The notes: a model not told the origin generated them from the letters alone. A stretch of DNA of 64,000 bases from Tabrizicola fusiformis (GCF_013328815.1 NZ_JABUHN010000005.1:124001-188000); one strand, 5' to 3'; counted from the first letter of the stretch, positions 44,718 through 53,742 are shown. Numbers and translations: made by a program.

Positions 44718-46325
44718 TCACTCCAGCGTCATGTATTGCGAGTTGTGATAGCCTGCGGCCGAAGCCTCGAACCCTTTCACATTGGGTTTGACCAGATGGC
44801 GATAGGGTTCAATCGCAAGGGGCGCAAAGATGTAGTCGTCCAGCAGGATCTTTTCTGCCGCCGCCAGCGCCTCATACCGACTGGCCTTGTCGGGTTTGGT
44901 CGCGGCCACGTCCATAGCGGCGTCATATTCCGGTTTCACCCAGTCATAGCCCGGCTCGGCCGAAGGGCGCATATAGGACAGGAAGGTTTCCGGCCCGGCG
45001 AAATCGCCCACGAGGTTGTCGGCAAACACGTCCCAGTCATCGGTATAGAACAGGTCCAGCCAAGCCTTGCGTTCCTGCGCATTGACCACCGCATCGACGC
45101 CCAGCACCTTTTTCCACATCAGGGCAATGCCCTGCGCGCGGCGGGTGTTGATTTCGGCCACCGTGCTGGCGATCGACAGTTTGAGCGGATTGTCCGGCCC
45201 ATAGCCCGCCTTGGCATAAAGCTCTTTCGCCAGCGCCTCACGCTCGGCCTGGGTCATGGCGGCTTCGGCAATGTCGGGGCCATGATATTCGGGGTCGAAC
45301 CCGCCGGCATAGTTCAGCTTCGGCACCGCCTCGCCCTTGACGATCTTGCCTTCCAGCACCTCGCGGTCGATGGCCAGCGACAGCGCGCGGCGCAGGTCGA
45401 TATTGGCCAATTCCGGCTTGGACAGGTTGAAGCTGTAATAGATCAGATAGGTCGAGGCGAAGGTCTTCACCTCATCCGGGATTTCGGCCTTGAGCTGTTC
45501 AAGCTGGCCAAGCGGAATGTCATAGGTCACGTCCAGCTCGCCCGCCTGATAGCGTTTCAGCTCAGTCGAGACATCTTCGGTGACGTGATATTTGACGAAG
45601 GGGATATTCACATTGGCCGCGTCCCAGTAGTTCGGGTTCCGCTCCAAGAGGACATGGCTTTGCGGCACCACCTCCTTGATCACATAGGCGCCGTTTGACA
45701 CCACCTTGCCCGGGTCGATGAAGCCCGCCGCGCCATTGGCGGCAAAGCTGGCGCCGTGCAGCGGCGTCACCTGAAAACTGCCCATCAGGTCAAGGATATG
45801 CGGCGCGGGGGTGTCCATGGCGATGACAACGGTGCGCGCATCGGGCGCCGTGACGCCAAGGGTGGCGATGTTGGTCGTCTCGCCATTGGCAATCGCCTCG
45901 GCCCCGGTGACCTTGATCGTCGAATAGAAGTAGTAGCCCTTTTCCGAAGCTGTCGCCGGGTTCAGCGTGCGAAAGATGCCATCGACGAATTCCTGCGCCA
46001 CCAGCGGGTCGCCGTTGGACCATTTCAGCCCCTCGCGCAGATGGAAGGTATAGGTCTTGCCGTCGGCACTCGCCTCCCAGCTTTCGGCGGCGCCCGGGAT
46101 GATCTTGCCCATGGGATCGAAGGTCACCAGCCCCTCATAGACATCGGATTGAATCCAGCCCGCCGCCGCGTCGAAATTCACATGCGGATCAAGTGAGGAC
46201 CATTCGGACCCGATGCCACGGTCCAGCGTGTCATCGGCGCGGGCCGGGGCGGCCAGCAGGGTGGCGGCCATCAGGCCCGCAGCCAAGAGAAGGCCGCGAA
46301 AGGTAAAGGGTGTCTTCAGTCGCAT
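44718..46325 (-). CDS. oppA: Oligopeptide-binding periplasmic protein
   Basis: Family 5 solute-binding protein, 535 aa, with a signal peptide ending APARA (about 30). The core begins DDTLDRGIGSEWSSLDPHVN and has the family motif KTYTFHLREGLKWSNGDPL (about 91-109). It binds peptides for OppBCDF. It follows the M14-like gene by 31 bases. Substrate length or composition cannot be read from sequence. Confidence 0.9.
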   Translation of the reverse strand: MRLKTPFTFRGLLLAAGLMAATLLAAPARADDTLDRGIGSEWSSLDPHVNFDAAAGWIQSDVYEGLVTFDPMGKIIPGAAESWEASADGKTYTFHLREGLKWSNGDPLVAQEFVDGIFRTLNPATASEKGYYFYSTIKVTGAEAIANGETTNIATLGVTAPDARTVVIAMDTPAPHILDLMGSFQVTPLHGASFAANGAAGFIDPGKVVSNGAYVIKEVVPQSHVLLERNPNYWDAANVNIPFVKYHVTEDVSTELKRYQAGELDVTYDIPLGQLEQLKAEIPDEVKTFASTYLIYYSFNLSKPELANIDLRRALSLAIDREVLEGKIVKGEAVPKLNYAGGFDPEYHGPDIAEAAMTQAEREALAKELYAKAGYGPDNPLKLSIASTVAEINTRRAQGIALMWKKVLGVDAVVNAQERKAWLDLFYTDDWDVFADNLVGDFAGPETFLSYMRPSAEPGYDWVKPEYDAAMDVAATKPDKASRYEALAAAEKILLDDYIFAPLAIEPYRHLVKPNVKGFEASAAGYHNSQYMTLE

Positions 46326-46356
46326 CGCAATCTCCCGGTTGGTTTGTTTTTATATG

Positions 46357-47556
46357 TCAGGCGGACAGAAGGTCTCCGCTTCGGCGGGGCTCCGCCCCCG
46401 CCACATGCGCCAGCCCCTGCCCACGCAGGCAGGATGGCCAGAGTTCGATACGAAACAACAGGCCCGCACAGGGCGCGGTAACGGGCAGGCGCAGACGCAT
46501 CATCGGGTCGGTCACATGGCCCAGAACCTGACCTTCGGTCACGGTATCGCCGGGGCGGGCAGCCCATGTCACCACGCCACCCTGCGGTGCAAAGACCTCA
46601 AGCGCGCCGGAGAGCGGCAGATGCCGGGCGTCGGGATGGGACAGGATTGCCTGCCCGGCCAGAACGCCGACGGCGGTCAGGTAATCCATCAGCCCCGCCG
46701 CATCGCGCGCCGCGGTGGCATCGTCCACATCCATCTGGCCGCGCAGTTCCAGGGTTGTGGCAAAACAGGCGGCAGGAATCGGAAAGCGGTCGCCAAAGCA
46801 GCGGCGCAGCAGCACCCATGACGCTGAATGCGCCTCGTCAAAGGCATGCCCGCCCGAGATTTCCTCGATCAGGGCCAGTTCCGCCCCCATCGCCCGGCAC
46901 AGCGCGGCAGTATCGCCGGGCCGCGCGGGTGAGGCGTAAAGATGCAGCACCGCATGATGGTCACAGTGGATGTCCAGCACATGGTCGGCGTCATGTGACC
47001 AGCCCATCAGCGCCAGCCGCAGCGCCGCGCCCTGATCGGGCGCCGGGGCCGCCGCCAGCGCCCGGCCAAAGGCGGCGCGGATCGCCTGAACGTTCTGCGC
47101 CGGATCGTCGCCCAACCGCTCTTCAAGATCGTCGCCGGCAAGCGCCGCCAGATCGGGAAAGCCGCGGTTGAAATTCTGCATCGTGCCAAGGTCTTGCCGC
47201 CCCTGCGGCTTGCCCTGCACCCATTGCGCAAAGCCGATGGGATTGGCCAGCGGCACCACCAGAACCTCCCCGGCGATCCGGCCTTCGGCCTCGGCGGTTT
47301 CAAGCAACGGGATAAGATGTTGCAAGGTCAGAACGCCCGGCATCTCATCGGCATGAAGCCCGGCCTGCAGATAGGCTTTGGGCCGCGCCCCCGGGGCGCC
47401 AAAGCGCAGACAGGTCAGCGCAAGGCTGCTTCCGGGGCTGTCGGCGGCTAGGGGGCGGGTCTTGGTGATCACGGGGCGCGGATTGTCCTTGTTGAAGCGG
47501 TATTCAAAACCATTGGTGCGCGCCGCTGTGGGGTTCGTCTTGTCGGTTTCCGACAT
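46357..47556 (-). CDS. Succinylglutamate desuccinylase/aspartoacylase-family zinc hydrolase
   Basis: A 399-residue M14-like zinc enzyme, no signal peptide. Zinc ligands are seen in LQAGLHADEMPG (H-x2-E, about 73) and later in LDIHCDHHAVLHLY (about 195); the catalytic glutamate region is EISGGHAFDEAH or TLELRGQMD. The start is the ATG at 47554-47556. The C-terminal part has a small biotinyl-lipoyl-like beta domain (FAPQGGVVTWAARPGDTVTEGQVLG). As first gene of the opp operon it probably deacylates or hydrolyses an imported peptide-like compound. Confidence 0.82.
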   Translation of the reverse strand: MSETDKTNPTAARTNGFEYRFNKDNPRPVITKTRPLAADSPGSSLALTCLRFGAPGARPKAYLQAGLHADEMPGVLTLQHLIPLLETAEAEGRIAGEVLVVPLANPIGFAQWVQGKPQGRQDLGTMQNFNRGFPDLAALAGDDLEERLGDDPAQNVQAIRAAFGRALAAAPAPDQGAALRLALMGWSHDADHVLDIHCDHHAVLHLYASPARPGDTAALCRAMGAELALIEEISGGHAFDEAHSASWVLLRRCFGDRFPIPAACFATTLELRGQMDVDDATAARDAAGLMDYLTAVGVLAGQAILSHPDARHLPLSGALEVFAPQGGVVTWAARPGDTVTEGQVLGHVTDPMMRLRLPVTAPCAGLLFRIELWPSCLRGQGLAHVAGAEPRRSGDLLSA

Positions 47557-47747
47557 TGGCGGCGGCGCGAAACACCGTTGCACCGGCAGGGCGCCCTGTC
47601 ACCCGATTTCGCGCTTTGCCACCTTGTTGCCACAATTGCGGTCTTTCTGCCGCCATACTGCGGTTGCAGTCTTGCGGCGGACACGCCAGAAGGCGATCAC
47701 AACAGCATTGGACAATCGGAGCGCGAAGCTTCGGGCCGGAGGCAGGC

Positions 47748-48671
47748 ATGAGTGGGTATCGGGCGCTGAAAGCGGGCCTTGTGGGTCTGGCTTGTCTGGC
47801 GGGGCTTTGTGCGCCCGCGCGGGCCGAAGAGCGGGTGACCCTCGGCTGGGGCCGGATGTTCCACAATGACGCCATCGGCGACGGCAATGACCGCTGGCAA
47901 AGCGGCGGCTACAGCGTGAGCATGGTGCGCGGTGTGTCTTATGGCGGCACCTTGCCAGCCAGCCCGGGCGAGATTCTTGAATTCCGGCTGGCGGCCGACA
48001 TCATGGCGCCCGCGAACCTGAGCAGCCCCGCTGCTGATGACCGCCGCTATGCCGGTGCCCTCAGCTTCGGGGTGCATACGCATTTCGACTGGAAGGGCAC
48101 CGAAATCAGCCTTGGCGGCGATCTGGTGGCCACCGGGCCGCAAACCGGCATTGGCCGCTTCCAGAGCTGGGTTCATGAACGGCTGGACATGCCGGTGCCC
48201 GGCGCGCTGGACGATCAGATCGAAAATGGCATCCACCCCACGCTTCTGGCCGAGGCCGGGCGCAGCTATGCCCTTGGCAGCGGCGCGGCGCGGCCCTTCG
48301 TGCAGGTGCAGGCGGGCGCGGAAACGCTGGTGCGGCTGGGGGCCGACCTGACCTTCGGCGGCTTTGGCCAAGGTGACCTGATGCTGCGCGACGGCGCGAC
48401 GGGCCTGCGCTATCGCGCGGTTGAAGGCGACCGCAAGGGCGGCATTTCTTTCGTGCTGGGCGGCGATGTGGCCCATGTCTTTGACAGCATCTATCTGCCC
48501 GAAGGTGGCGCGGTCACGCTGACGCCCGACCGGCTGCGGCTGCGCGCCGGCGTGCATTGGCAGGGTGTGCGCAATTCGGTCTTCTATGGCGTCAGCTATC
48601 TGTCGCCCGAGTTTGAAGAACAATCCTCGGGGCAGCTTGTGGGCGGACTTAGCGTCAACCTGAAGTTCTGA
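47748..48671 (+). CDS. LpxR-like outer-membrane lipid A deacylase
   Basis: A 307-residue protein of the lipid A-modifying LpxR family (DUF2219). A signal peptide ends PARA (about 26). The mature N-terminus has GRMFHNDAIGDGNDRWQSGG with the Asn-Asp pair of the active site, and GPQTGIGRFQSWVHERLDMP (about 131-150) carries the conserved catalytic histidine. The chain is beta-barrel-like and ends with F (SVNLKF), as outer-membrane proteins do. LpxR removes the 3'-acyloxyacyl chain of lipid A in Salmonella. It is divergent from the opp operon and monocistronic. Alternative upstream starts lack the signal peptide. Confidence 0.82.
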   Translation: MSGYRALKAGLVGLACLAGLCAPARAEERVTLGWGRMFHNDAIGDGNDRWQSGGYSVSMVRGVSYGGTLPASPGEILEFRLAADIMAPANLSSPAADDRRYAGALSFGVHTHFDWKGTEISLGGDLVATGPQTGIGRFQSWVHERLDMPVPGALDDQIENGIHPTLLAEAGRSYALGSGAARPFVQVQAGAETLVRLGADLTFGGFGQGDLMLRDGATGLRYRAVEGDRKGGISFVLGGDVAHVFDSIYLPEGGAVTLTPDRLRLRAGVHWQGVRNSVFYGVSYLSPEFEEQSSGQLVGGLSVNLKF

Positions 48672-48694
48672 TTGAAGTTCGGGCGCCAGCCGGC

Positions 48695-48725
48695 TGCAAT
48701 GGAACAGAAATTCTGTTTCGTTGCA
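48695..48725. other. Inverted repeat after the LpxR-like gene
   Basis: Arms TGCAATGGAACAGAA and TTCTGTTTCGTTGCA pair over 15 positions with two G-U-type mismatches and a one-base loop, 24 bases after the stop. No U run follows; it may stabilise the message or be an operator for the Hint gene at 48803. Confidence 0.4.
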
Positions 48726-48802
48726 CAAATGCAATAGCATCTTTCTGCCGCTATTGTTAACGTCTGCTCACAAACAAAAACAAAACGAGCAGGCAAACAG
48801 GC

Positions 48803-49870
48803 ATGAAAACGGGCTCTCCGGGCACGTTCGTCATATCCTGGTCACAAACGGAAGTAGACGGCCTCAAGGCCGCGTCCTTGGATGTTCTTGCGGTCGGCAC
48901 CACCTGGCGGTGGAGCGGGGCGGCGGTAAGGGTGGACGGACCGCAGGGGGTTCTGCTTCTGGAAGGGGCCGAGGGGGCAGCGGATATCCGCAAACGCGCG
49001 GCGCGCATGGTGCGTCGGCTGGTCGGAACGGCGGTGGGGACCGCCGTCACCGAAACGACCGAGGATGAGGCGCCGGAACTGCCGGACCAAAGTTTCATCG
49101 TCACCGACGGGCATCAGAGCTTTACCGTGACCATCATACCCGTTCCCGATACCGGGGCGCGTCTTTTGATGCTGGTGGGCGATTTGCCGCCGCCGGATCA
49201 GGATTTGTGGGTGGTGCGCACGGCGATCGACCGCTCGCAGACGGCGGGCGGCGCGCGGGTGGCGGCCGGGGTGATCTGCTTTGCCCCCGACACGCGGCTG
49301 ACCACGCCCTGGGGCGCCCGGGCCATTCAGGATCTGCGCCCCGGCGATCTGATCCAGACCCGCGACAATGGTGCCCAACCAATCCTGTGGACCGGCCATC
49401 GCCGGATGTCGGGCGCACGGCTTTACGCCATGCCGCACCTGCGCCCGATCCGCTTCAAGGCGGGTGCGCTGGGCATCGGGCGCCCGGACGACGACCTGCT
49501 GGTTTCGCCGCAGCACCGGATGCTGCTCCGCGGACCCGCGGCGCAGGCGCTGTTCAGCACGCCCGAGGTTCTGGTGGCCGCCGAAGACCTGATCAACGAC
49601 AGCACGATCTGCGTCGATCATGCGCTGCGCGAAGTGACCTATATCCATGTCATGCTCGAAGCGCATAACGTGGTCTGGGCCAACGGGCTGGAAACCGAGA
49701 GCTTCCATCCGTCGAACACCGCGCTGGATATGCTCGACCCGGCGCAGCGCGATGTGCTGCTGGGCCTTCTGCCCGGCATTGCCGAGAATCCGCATTCCTA
49801 TGGCGATTATGCCCGCCGCAACCTTTCTGCCTCCGAAGCGGCGATCCTGCGGCACGAATTGGCGGCATAA
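48803..49870 (+). CDS. Hint-domain protein
   Basis: A 355-residue protein, no signal peptide. The N-terminal roughly 150 residues are unrecognised. The Hint domain starts with the nucleophile cysteine in GVICFAPDTRLTTPWGARAI (about 151-170), then LRPGDLIQTRDNG, the conserved LLVSPQHRMLL (about 232-242) and HVMLEAHNVVWANGLETESF (about 277-296). It shares this core, but not its N-terminus, with the protein at 16428-17408. The function of these Rhodobacteraceae proteins is unknown; autoprocessing is possible because the cysteine is kept. Confidence 0.8.
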   Translation: MKTGSPGTFVISWSQTEVDGLKAASLDVLAVGTTWRWSGAAVRVDGPQGVLLLEGAEGAADIRKRAARMVRRLVGTAVGTAVTETTEDEAPELPDQSFIVTDGHQSFTVTIIPVPDTGARLLMLVGDLPPPDQDLWVVRTAIDRSQTAGGARVAAGVICFAPDTRLTTPWGARAIQDLRPGDLIQTRDNGAQPILWTGHRRMSGARLYAMPHLRPIRFKAGALGIGRPDDDLLVSPQHRMLLRGPAAQALFSTPEVLVAAEDLINDSTICVDHALREVTYIHVMLEAHNVVWANGLETESFHPSNTALDMLDPAQRDVLLGLLPGIAENPHSYGDYARRNLSASEAAILRHELAA

Positions 49871-49885
49871 ACTGCCGGGCGGCGG

Positions 49886-49913
49886 TTGACTCTGCTTTGA
49901 CCGACTGTATAAG
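49886..49913 (+). promoter_or_regulatory. rpsD promoter
   Basis: TTGACT (49886-49891), 16-base spacer, TATAAG (49908-49913). The predicted transcript begins near 49920, about 118 bases ahead of the rpsD ATG. Confidence 0.6.
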
Positions 49914-49919
49914 CCCTCC

Positions 49920-49947
49920 AAGTCCCGGATGAGAGTCCGGGGCTTTT
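49920..49947 (+). terminator. Terminator-like hairpin at the start of the rpsD leader
   Basis: AAGTCCCGGA (49920-49929), loop TGAGAG, TCCGGGGCTT (49936-49945), then a short U run. The 10-bp stem (one G-U) begins right where the rpsD transcript is expected to start. It may end the upstream Hint-gene transcript, or act as a 5' stabiliser or attenuator of rpsD. Confidence 0.5.
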
Positions 49948-50037
49948 CATTGGTGTTGGTGGACTTCGCAAGAAGAACCCTGTCAGGCCGCAAGGCCAAA
50001 GGACAACGCCCTTCGTAACGTCAGAAGGAGATCAGAG

Positions 50038-50658
50038 ATGACCAAGCGCACCTCTGCCAAGTATAAGATTGACCGCCGTATGGGCGAAAACATCTGGGGC
50101 CGTCCGAAGTCCCCGGTGAACAAGCGCGAATACGGCCCCGGTCAGCACGGCCAGCGCCGCAAGAACAAGCTGTCGGATTTCGGCACCCAGCTGCGCGCCA
50201 AGCAGAAGCTGAAGGGTTACTACGGCGACCTGACCGAAAAGCAGTTCCGCAAGATCTACGGCGAAGCCGAGCGGGTCAAGGGCGACACCGGCGAAATGCT
50301 GATCGGTCTGCTGGAGCGCCGTCTGGATGCGGTCGTCTACCGTGCCAAATTCGTCCCGACCATCTTCGCCGCCCGTCAGTTCGTGAACCACGGCCACGTC
50401 ACCGTGAACGGCAAGCGCGTGAACATCGCTTCCTACAAGGTTTCGGAAGGCGACATCATCGAGGTTCGCACCAAGTCGAAGCAACTGGCCCTCGTGCTGG
50501 AAGCCGTGGCGCTGACCGAGCGGGATGTGCCCGACTATCTGGAAGTTGACCACAACAAGATGACCGCCAAATTCGTCCGCACCCCGGGCTTGGGCGACGT
50601 GCCCTATCCGGTCAAGATGGAACCGAACCTGGTCGTCGAATACTACGCCAAGAACTAA
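50038..50658 (+). CDS. rpsD: 30S ribosomal protein S4
   Basis: Primary 16S rRNA-binding protein of the small subunit, 206 aa, normal length. N-terminus [20 protein letters not shown]; the S4 RNA-binding domain is at about 97-160 ([36 protein letters not shown] spans its start). AAGGAG lies 7 bases before the ATG. It is monocistronic with its own promoter and terminator, as usual in alphaproteobacteria. Confidence 0.97.
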   Translation: MTKRTSAKYKIDRRMGENIWGRPKSPVNKREYGPGQHGQRRKNKLSDFGTQLRAKQKLKGYYGDLTEKQFRKIYGEAERVKGDTGEMLIGLLERRLDAVVYRAKFVPTIFAARQFVNHGHVTVNGKRVNIASYKVSEGDIIEVRTKSKQLALVLEAVALTERDVPDYLEVDHNKMTAKFVRTPGLGDVPYPVKMEPNLVVEYYAKN

Positions 50659-50681
50659 GCTCTGCCCCCGTTGGCAGAAGG

Positions 50682-50715
50682 GGGCCCGTCGCCATGCGGC
50701 GGGCCCTTTCATTTT
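50682..50715 (+). terminator. rpsD terminator
   Basis: Stem GGGCCCGTCGC / GCGGCGGGCCC (11 bp, one G-U) with loop CAT, followed by TTTCATTTT, 24 bases after the rpsD stop. Confidence 0.85.
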
Positions 50716-50731
50716 ACCAGACGAGGTTTCC

Positions 50732-51268
50732 ATGTCCGACAAACCCGGGATCGAGGCGCGGTTCGAGCGCGGTCTTTTCGCCAGCCGCTGGCTGATGGCG
50801 CCGATGTATCTGGGGCTGGTGATCAGCCTGGCGATGCTTCTGGTGATCTTCCTCAAGGAACTGGCCTATTACGCGCCGCAGGCCCTGACCCTGACCGCCG
50901 ATCAGGGGATTCTGGCAATCCTGACGCTGATCGACCTCAGCCTTGCCGCCAATCTGCTGTTGATCGTGCTGTTCTCGGGCTATGAGAATTTCGTCTCCAA
51001 ACTGGAAATCGGCGATACCGCCGACCGGCCCGACTGGATGGGCAAGGTCGATTTCTCGGGGCTGAAGATGAAGCTGATCGCCTCGATCGTGGCGATTTCG
51101 GGGATCCATCTGCTCAAGGTCTTCATGGCGCTGGGCAAGGGGGATCCGGCCCATTCGCCGACCGCCGAGACGCTGCGCTGGATGGTGATCATTCACCTGA
51201 CCTTCGTGATCTCGGGGGTGCTACTGGCGCTGATGGACTGGCTGGCGGCCAAGACCGACAAGCACTGA
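50732..51268 (+). CDS. UPF0114 (YqhA) family membrane protein
   Basis: A 178-residue inner-membrane protein of the UPF0114/TIGR00645 family with four helices (about 20-45, 63-85, 110-130, 145-168). Signatures are FERGLFASRWLMAPMYLGL and FSGYENFVSKLE. Function unknown. GAGG precedes the ATG. It lies 10 bases before homospermidine synthase and is probably co-transcribed. Confidence 0.88.
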   Translation: MSDKPGIEARFERGLFASRWLMAPMYLGLVISLAMLLVIFLKELAYYAPQALTLTADQGILAILTLIDLSLAANLLLIVLFSGYENFVSKLEIGDTADRPDWMGKVDFSGLKMKLIASIVAISGIHLLKVFMALGKGDPAHSPTAETLRWMVIIHLTFVISGVLLALMDWLAAKTDKH

Positions 51269-51278
51269 GGGACCAATC

Positions 51279-52694
51279 ATGACCCATCCCGTCCATGCCC
51301 GTATCGAGGGGCCGCTGGTGATGATCGGCTTCGGCTCGATCGGGCGCGGCACGCTGCCGCTGATCGAGCGCCACATCGCGTTCGACCGCGACCAGTTCAC
51401 CGTGATCGAACCCTCGGGCGAATTTGCCCATATCCTGAAGGAGCATGGCATCCGCCACCTGCAACTGGCCCTGACCGAAGCGAATTTTGCCGAGGTGCTG
51501 CGCGGGCTGTTCCCGAACGGCAAGGGGTTCGTGGTGAACCTTTCGGTCGATGTGGATTCGGTGGAGCTGATGACGCTCTGCCAGGAACTGGGCGTGCAAT
51601 ATATCGACACCGTGGTCGAACCTTGGCCCGGTTTCTACTTCGGCTCGCCCCTGCCCAATGCCGAGCGGACGAATTACCCGCTGCGCGAACGGGTGCGCGA
51701 GCTGGGCAAATCCTATGTCGGCGGGCCGACGGCGGTCTCGTGCTGCGGCGCCAATCCGGGGATGGTGTCGTGGCTCTTCAAAGAGGCGCTGCTGCGTCTG
51801 GCAGCCGATACCGGCGTGACGGCGACCCCGCAAAGCCGCGCGGATTGGGCCCTGCTGGCGATGACGCTGGGCGTCAAGGGCGTGCATGTCGCCGAACGTG
51901 ACACCCAGATTTCGGCGCGGCCCAAACCGGCGGGGGTTTTCGTCAACACCTGGTCGGTGGACGGGCTTTTGTCCGAGGGCTATCAGCCCGCCGAGCTGGG
52001 CTGGGGCACCCATGAGAAGAAACTGCCGCCCGAAGGCCACCGCTTTGACCATGGCCCGGGCTATGCCATCTGGATCGACCGGCCCGGCGCCGATACCCGC
52101 GTGCGGTCATGGTGCCCCGGGGTGGGGCCGCAATTCGGCTATGTGGTGACCCATAACGAGGCGCTGTCGATTCCCGATTACTATACCGTCTGGGATGGGC
52201 CGCAGGCGCTGTATCGCCCGACCTGCCATTACGCCTATCACCCCTGCAACGATGCGATCCTGTCCTTGCATGAAATCAACGGCGCGGGCCTGCTGCCGGA
52301 AGAAAAGCACATCCTGACCGCGGACGAGATTGTGGCGGGTGGCGACGATCTGGGCGTTTTCCTTTATGGCCATGCCAAGGGGGCGATGTGGTATGGCTCG
52401 CGGCTGACGATGGATCAGGCACGCGCTCTGGCGCCCTATCAGAATGCCACCGGGATGCAGGTGACCTCTGCGGTGCTGGCGGCGATGGTCTGGGTTGCCG
52501 AAAATCCGCGGGCCGGCTTCGTCGAAGCCGACGAGATGGACCACGCCCGTTGCCTTGAGGTGCAGCGCCCCTATCTGGGCAGCGTCGAATGCCACTACAC
52601 CGACTGGACGCCCTTGCAGAACCGCATCAACCGCTTTGCCGGCGACCGGGACGAGGATGACCCCTGGCAATTCACCAATTTCCTTGCGGTCTGA
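51279..52694 (+). CDS. hss: Homospermidine synthase
   Basis: NAD-dependent enzyme making sym-homospermidine from two putrescines, 471 aa, the family's usual length. The N-terminal Rossmann motif VMIGFGSIGRGTLPLI (about 14-29) and YIDTVVEPWPGFYF (about 108-121), then VSCCGANPGMVSWL, mark the saccharopine-dehydrogenase-like family. No carboxyspermidine genes lie nearby, so homospermidine may be a main long-chain polyamine of this organism (inference). Confidence 0.93.
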   Translation: MTHPVHARIEGPLVMIGFGSIGRGTLPLIERHIAFDRDQFTVIEPSGEFAHILKEHGIRHLQLALTEANFAEVLRGLFPNGKGFVVNLSVDVDSVELMTLCQELGVQYIDTVVEPWPGFYFGSPLPNAERTNYPLRERVRELGKSYVGGPTAVSCCGANPGMVSWLFKEALLRLAADTGVTATPQSRADWALLAMTLGVKGVHVAERDTQISARPKPAGVFVNTWSVDGLLSEGYQPAELGWGTHEKKLPPEGHRFDHGPGYAIWIDRPGADTRVRSWCPGVGPQFGYVVTHNEALSIPDYYTVWDGPQALYRPTCHYAYHPCNDAILSLHEINGAGLLPEEKHILTADEIVAGGDDLGVFLYGHAKGAMWYGSRLTMDQARALAPYQNATGMQVTSAVLAAMVWVAENPRAGFVEADEMDHARCLEVQRPYLGSVECHYTDWTPLQNRINRFAGDRDEDDPWQFTNFLAV

Positions 52695-52715
52695 GACAGC
52701 CCCAAAATGAATAGC

Positions 52716-52752
52716 GCCGCCGTTTCTTGCGAAACGGCGGCATTTTTCTTTT
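52716..52752 (+). terminator. Terminator of hss
   Basis: Perfect 11-bp stem GCCGCCGTTTC / GAAACGGCGGC with loop TTGC, followed by ATTTTTCTTTTC; 21 bases after the hss stop. Confidence 0.9.
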
Positions 52753-52789
52753 CTCGCCTCTGGCGTGCCGCCAACCGGCTCGGGCAGAT

Positions 52790-52852
52790 GCCTCCGGCGG
52801 GGATATTTGCGCCAAGATGAATGGGGTGGATTTCATCTTGGCCTAAATATCC
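52790..52852. repeat. Intergenic element copy 2, with inverted partner
   Basis: GCCTCCGGCGGGGATATTT plus GCGCCAAGATGAA (52790-52821), 30 of 32 bases identical to copy 3 at 57959. Its second part is repeated in inverted orientation (52832-52852, 19 of 21 matching), forming a hairpin with a 10-base loop between hss and the convergent phosphatase gene. Confidence 0.7.
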
Positions 52853-52886
52853 CGGGGGCCCGGGGGCTGGCCCCCGGTCCGGGGTC

Positions 52887-53675
52887 TCAGCCGCGCAGCG
52901 TCTTGCAGAAGGGCTCGAACAGGGCCTCATTGGCGGCGATCACGGCGCCTTTGCCAAGGATGTCTTCGCCCTCGCGCACCGGGCCGACCATGCCGCCCGC
53001 TTCCTTGACGAGGAGCAGGCCCGCCGCGATGTCCCAGGGCTGCAGCTCGCGTTCCCAATAGCCTTCGTAGCGGCCCGCGGCGACATAGGCGAGGTCGAGC
53101 GAGGCGGCGCCCCAGCGGCGCACGCCGGCGCAGGTGGGCATCAGCCGGGCAAGGTCTTGCAATGTGGCGGGCAGGGTCTTTTTCGCGGCGAAGGGAACGC
53201 CGGTGGCGAAGACCGCCTCGATCATCTGGCGGCGGCCCGAGACACGAATGCGGCGGCTGTCGTTCAGCCAGGCGCCGGCGCCCTTCTCGGCCCAGAACAT
53301 CTCGTCCTTTGCCGGGTCATAGACCACGGCCGAGACGATTTCGCCCTTGTGTTCCAGCGCGATCGAAATGGCCCAATGCGGCATCCCGTGCAGGAAGTTG
53401 GTGGTGCCGTCAAGCGGATCGACGATCCAGCGGCGGGTGGGGTCTTGCCCCTCTTCGCCGCCGGTTTCCTCGCCCAGCCAGCCATAGGTGGGGCGGCCGC
53501 CCATCAGCTCTTCCTTGATCAGGCGTTCGGCCTCACGGTCGGCTTTCGACACGAAATCGCCCGGTCCTTTGGAAGAGACCTGAAGGTTTTCGACTTCACG
53601 GAAGTCTTTGACCAGCGATTTGGCAGCCTTGCGGGCGGCCTTGATCATCAGGTTGAGGTTGGCGCTGCCTTGCAT
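52887..53675 (-). CDS. Inositol monophosphatase family protein
   Basis: Mg-dependent phosphatase of the SuhB/IMPase family, 262 aa. Metal-binding motifs: GEETGG (about 68-73, preceded by WL), WIVDPLDGTTNFLHG (about 83-97) and ELQPWDIAAGLLLVKEAGG (about 214-232). AGGAGTCCCCG precedes the ATG. It may act on inositol phosphate or related sugar phosphates, and SuhB-like members also aid rRNA transcription; sequence does not decide. Monocistronic. Confidence 0.9.
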   Translation of the reverse strand: MQGSANLNLMIKAARKAAKSLVKDFREVENLQVSSKGPGDFVSKADREAERLIKEELMGGRPTYGWLGEETGGEEGQDPTRRWIVDPLDGTTNFLHGMPHWAISIALEHKGEIVSAVVYDPAKDEMFWAEKGAGAWLNDSRRIRVSGRRQMIEAVFATGVPFAAKKTLPATLQDLARLMPTCAGVRRWGAASLDLAYVAAGRYEGYWERELQPWDIAAGLLLVKEAGGMVGPVREGEDILGKGAVIAANEALFEPFCKTLRG

Positions 53676-53742
53676 CGGGGACTCCTGCCGTTCAAGCGCC
53701 TTCCCCTACACGCGCAGGGGGCAGAAGGGAAGGGGGCGCGCA

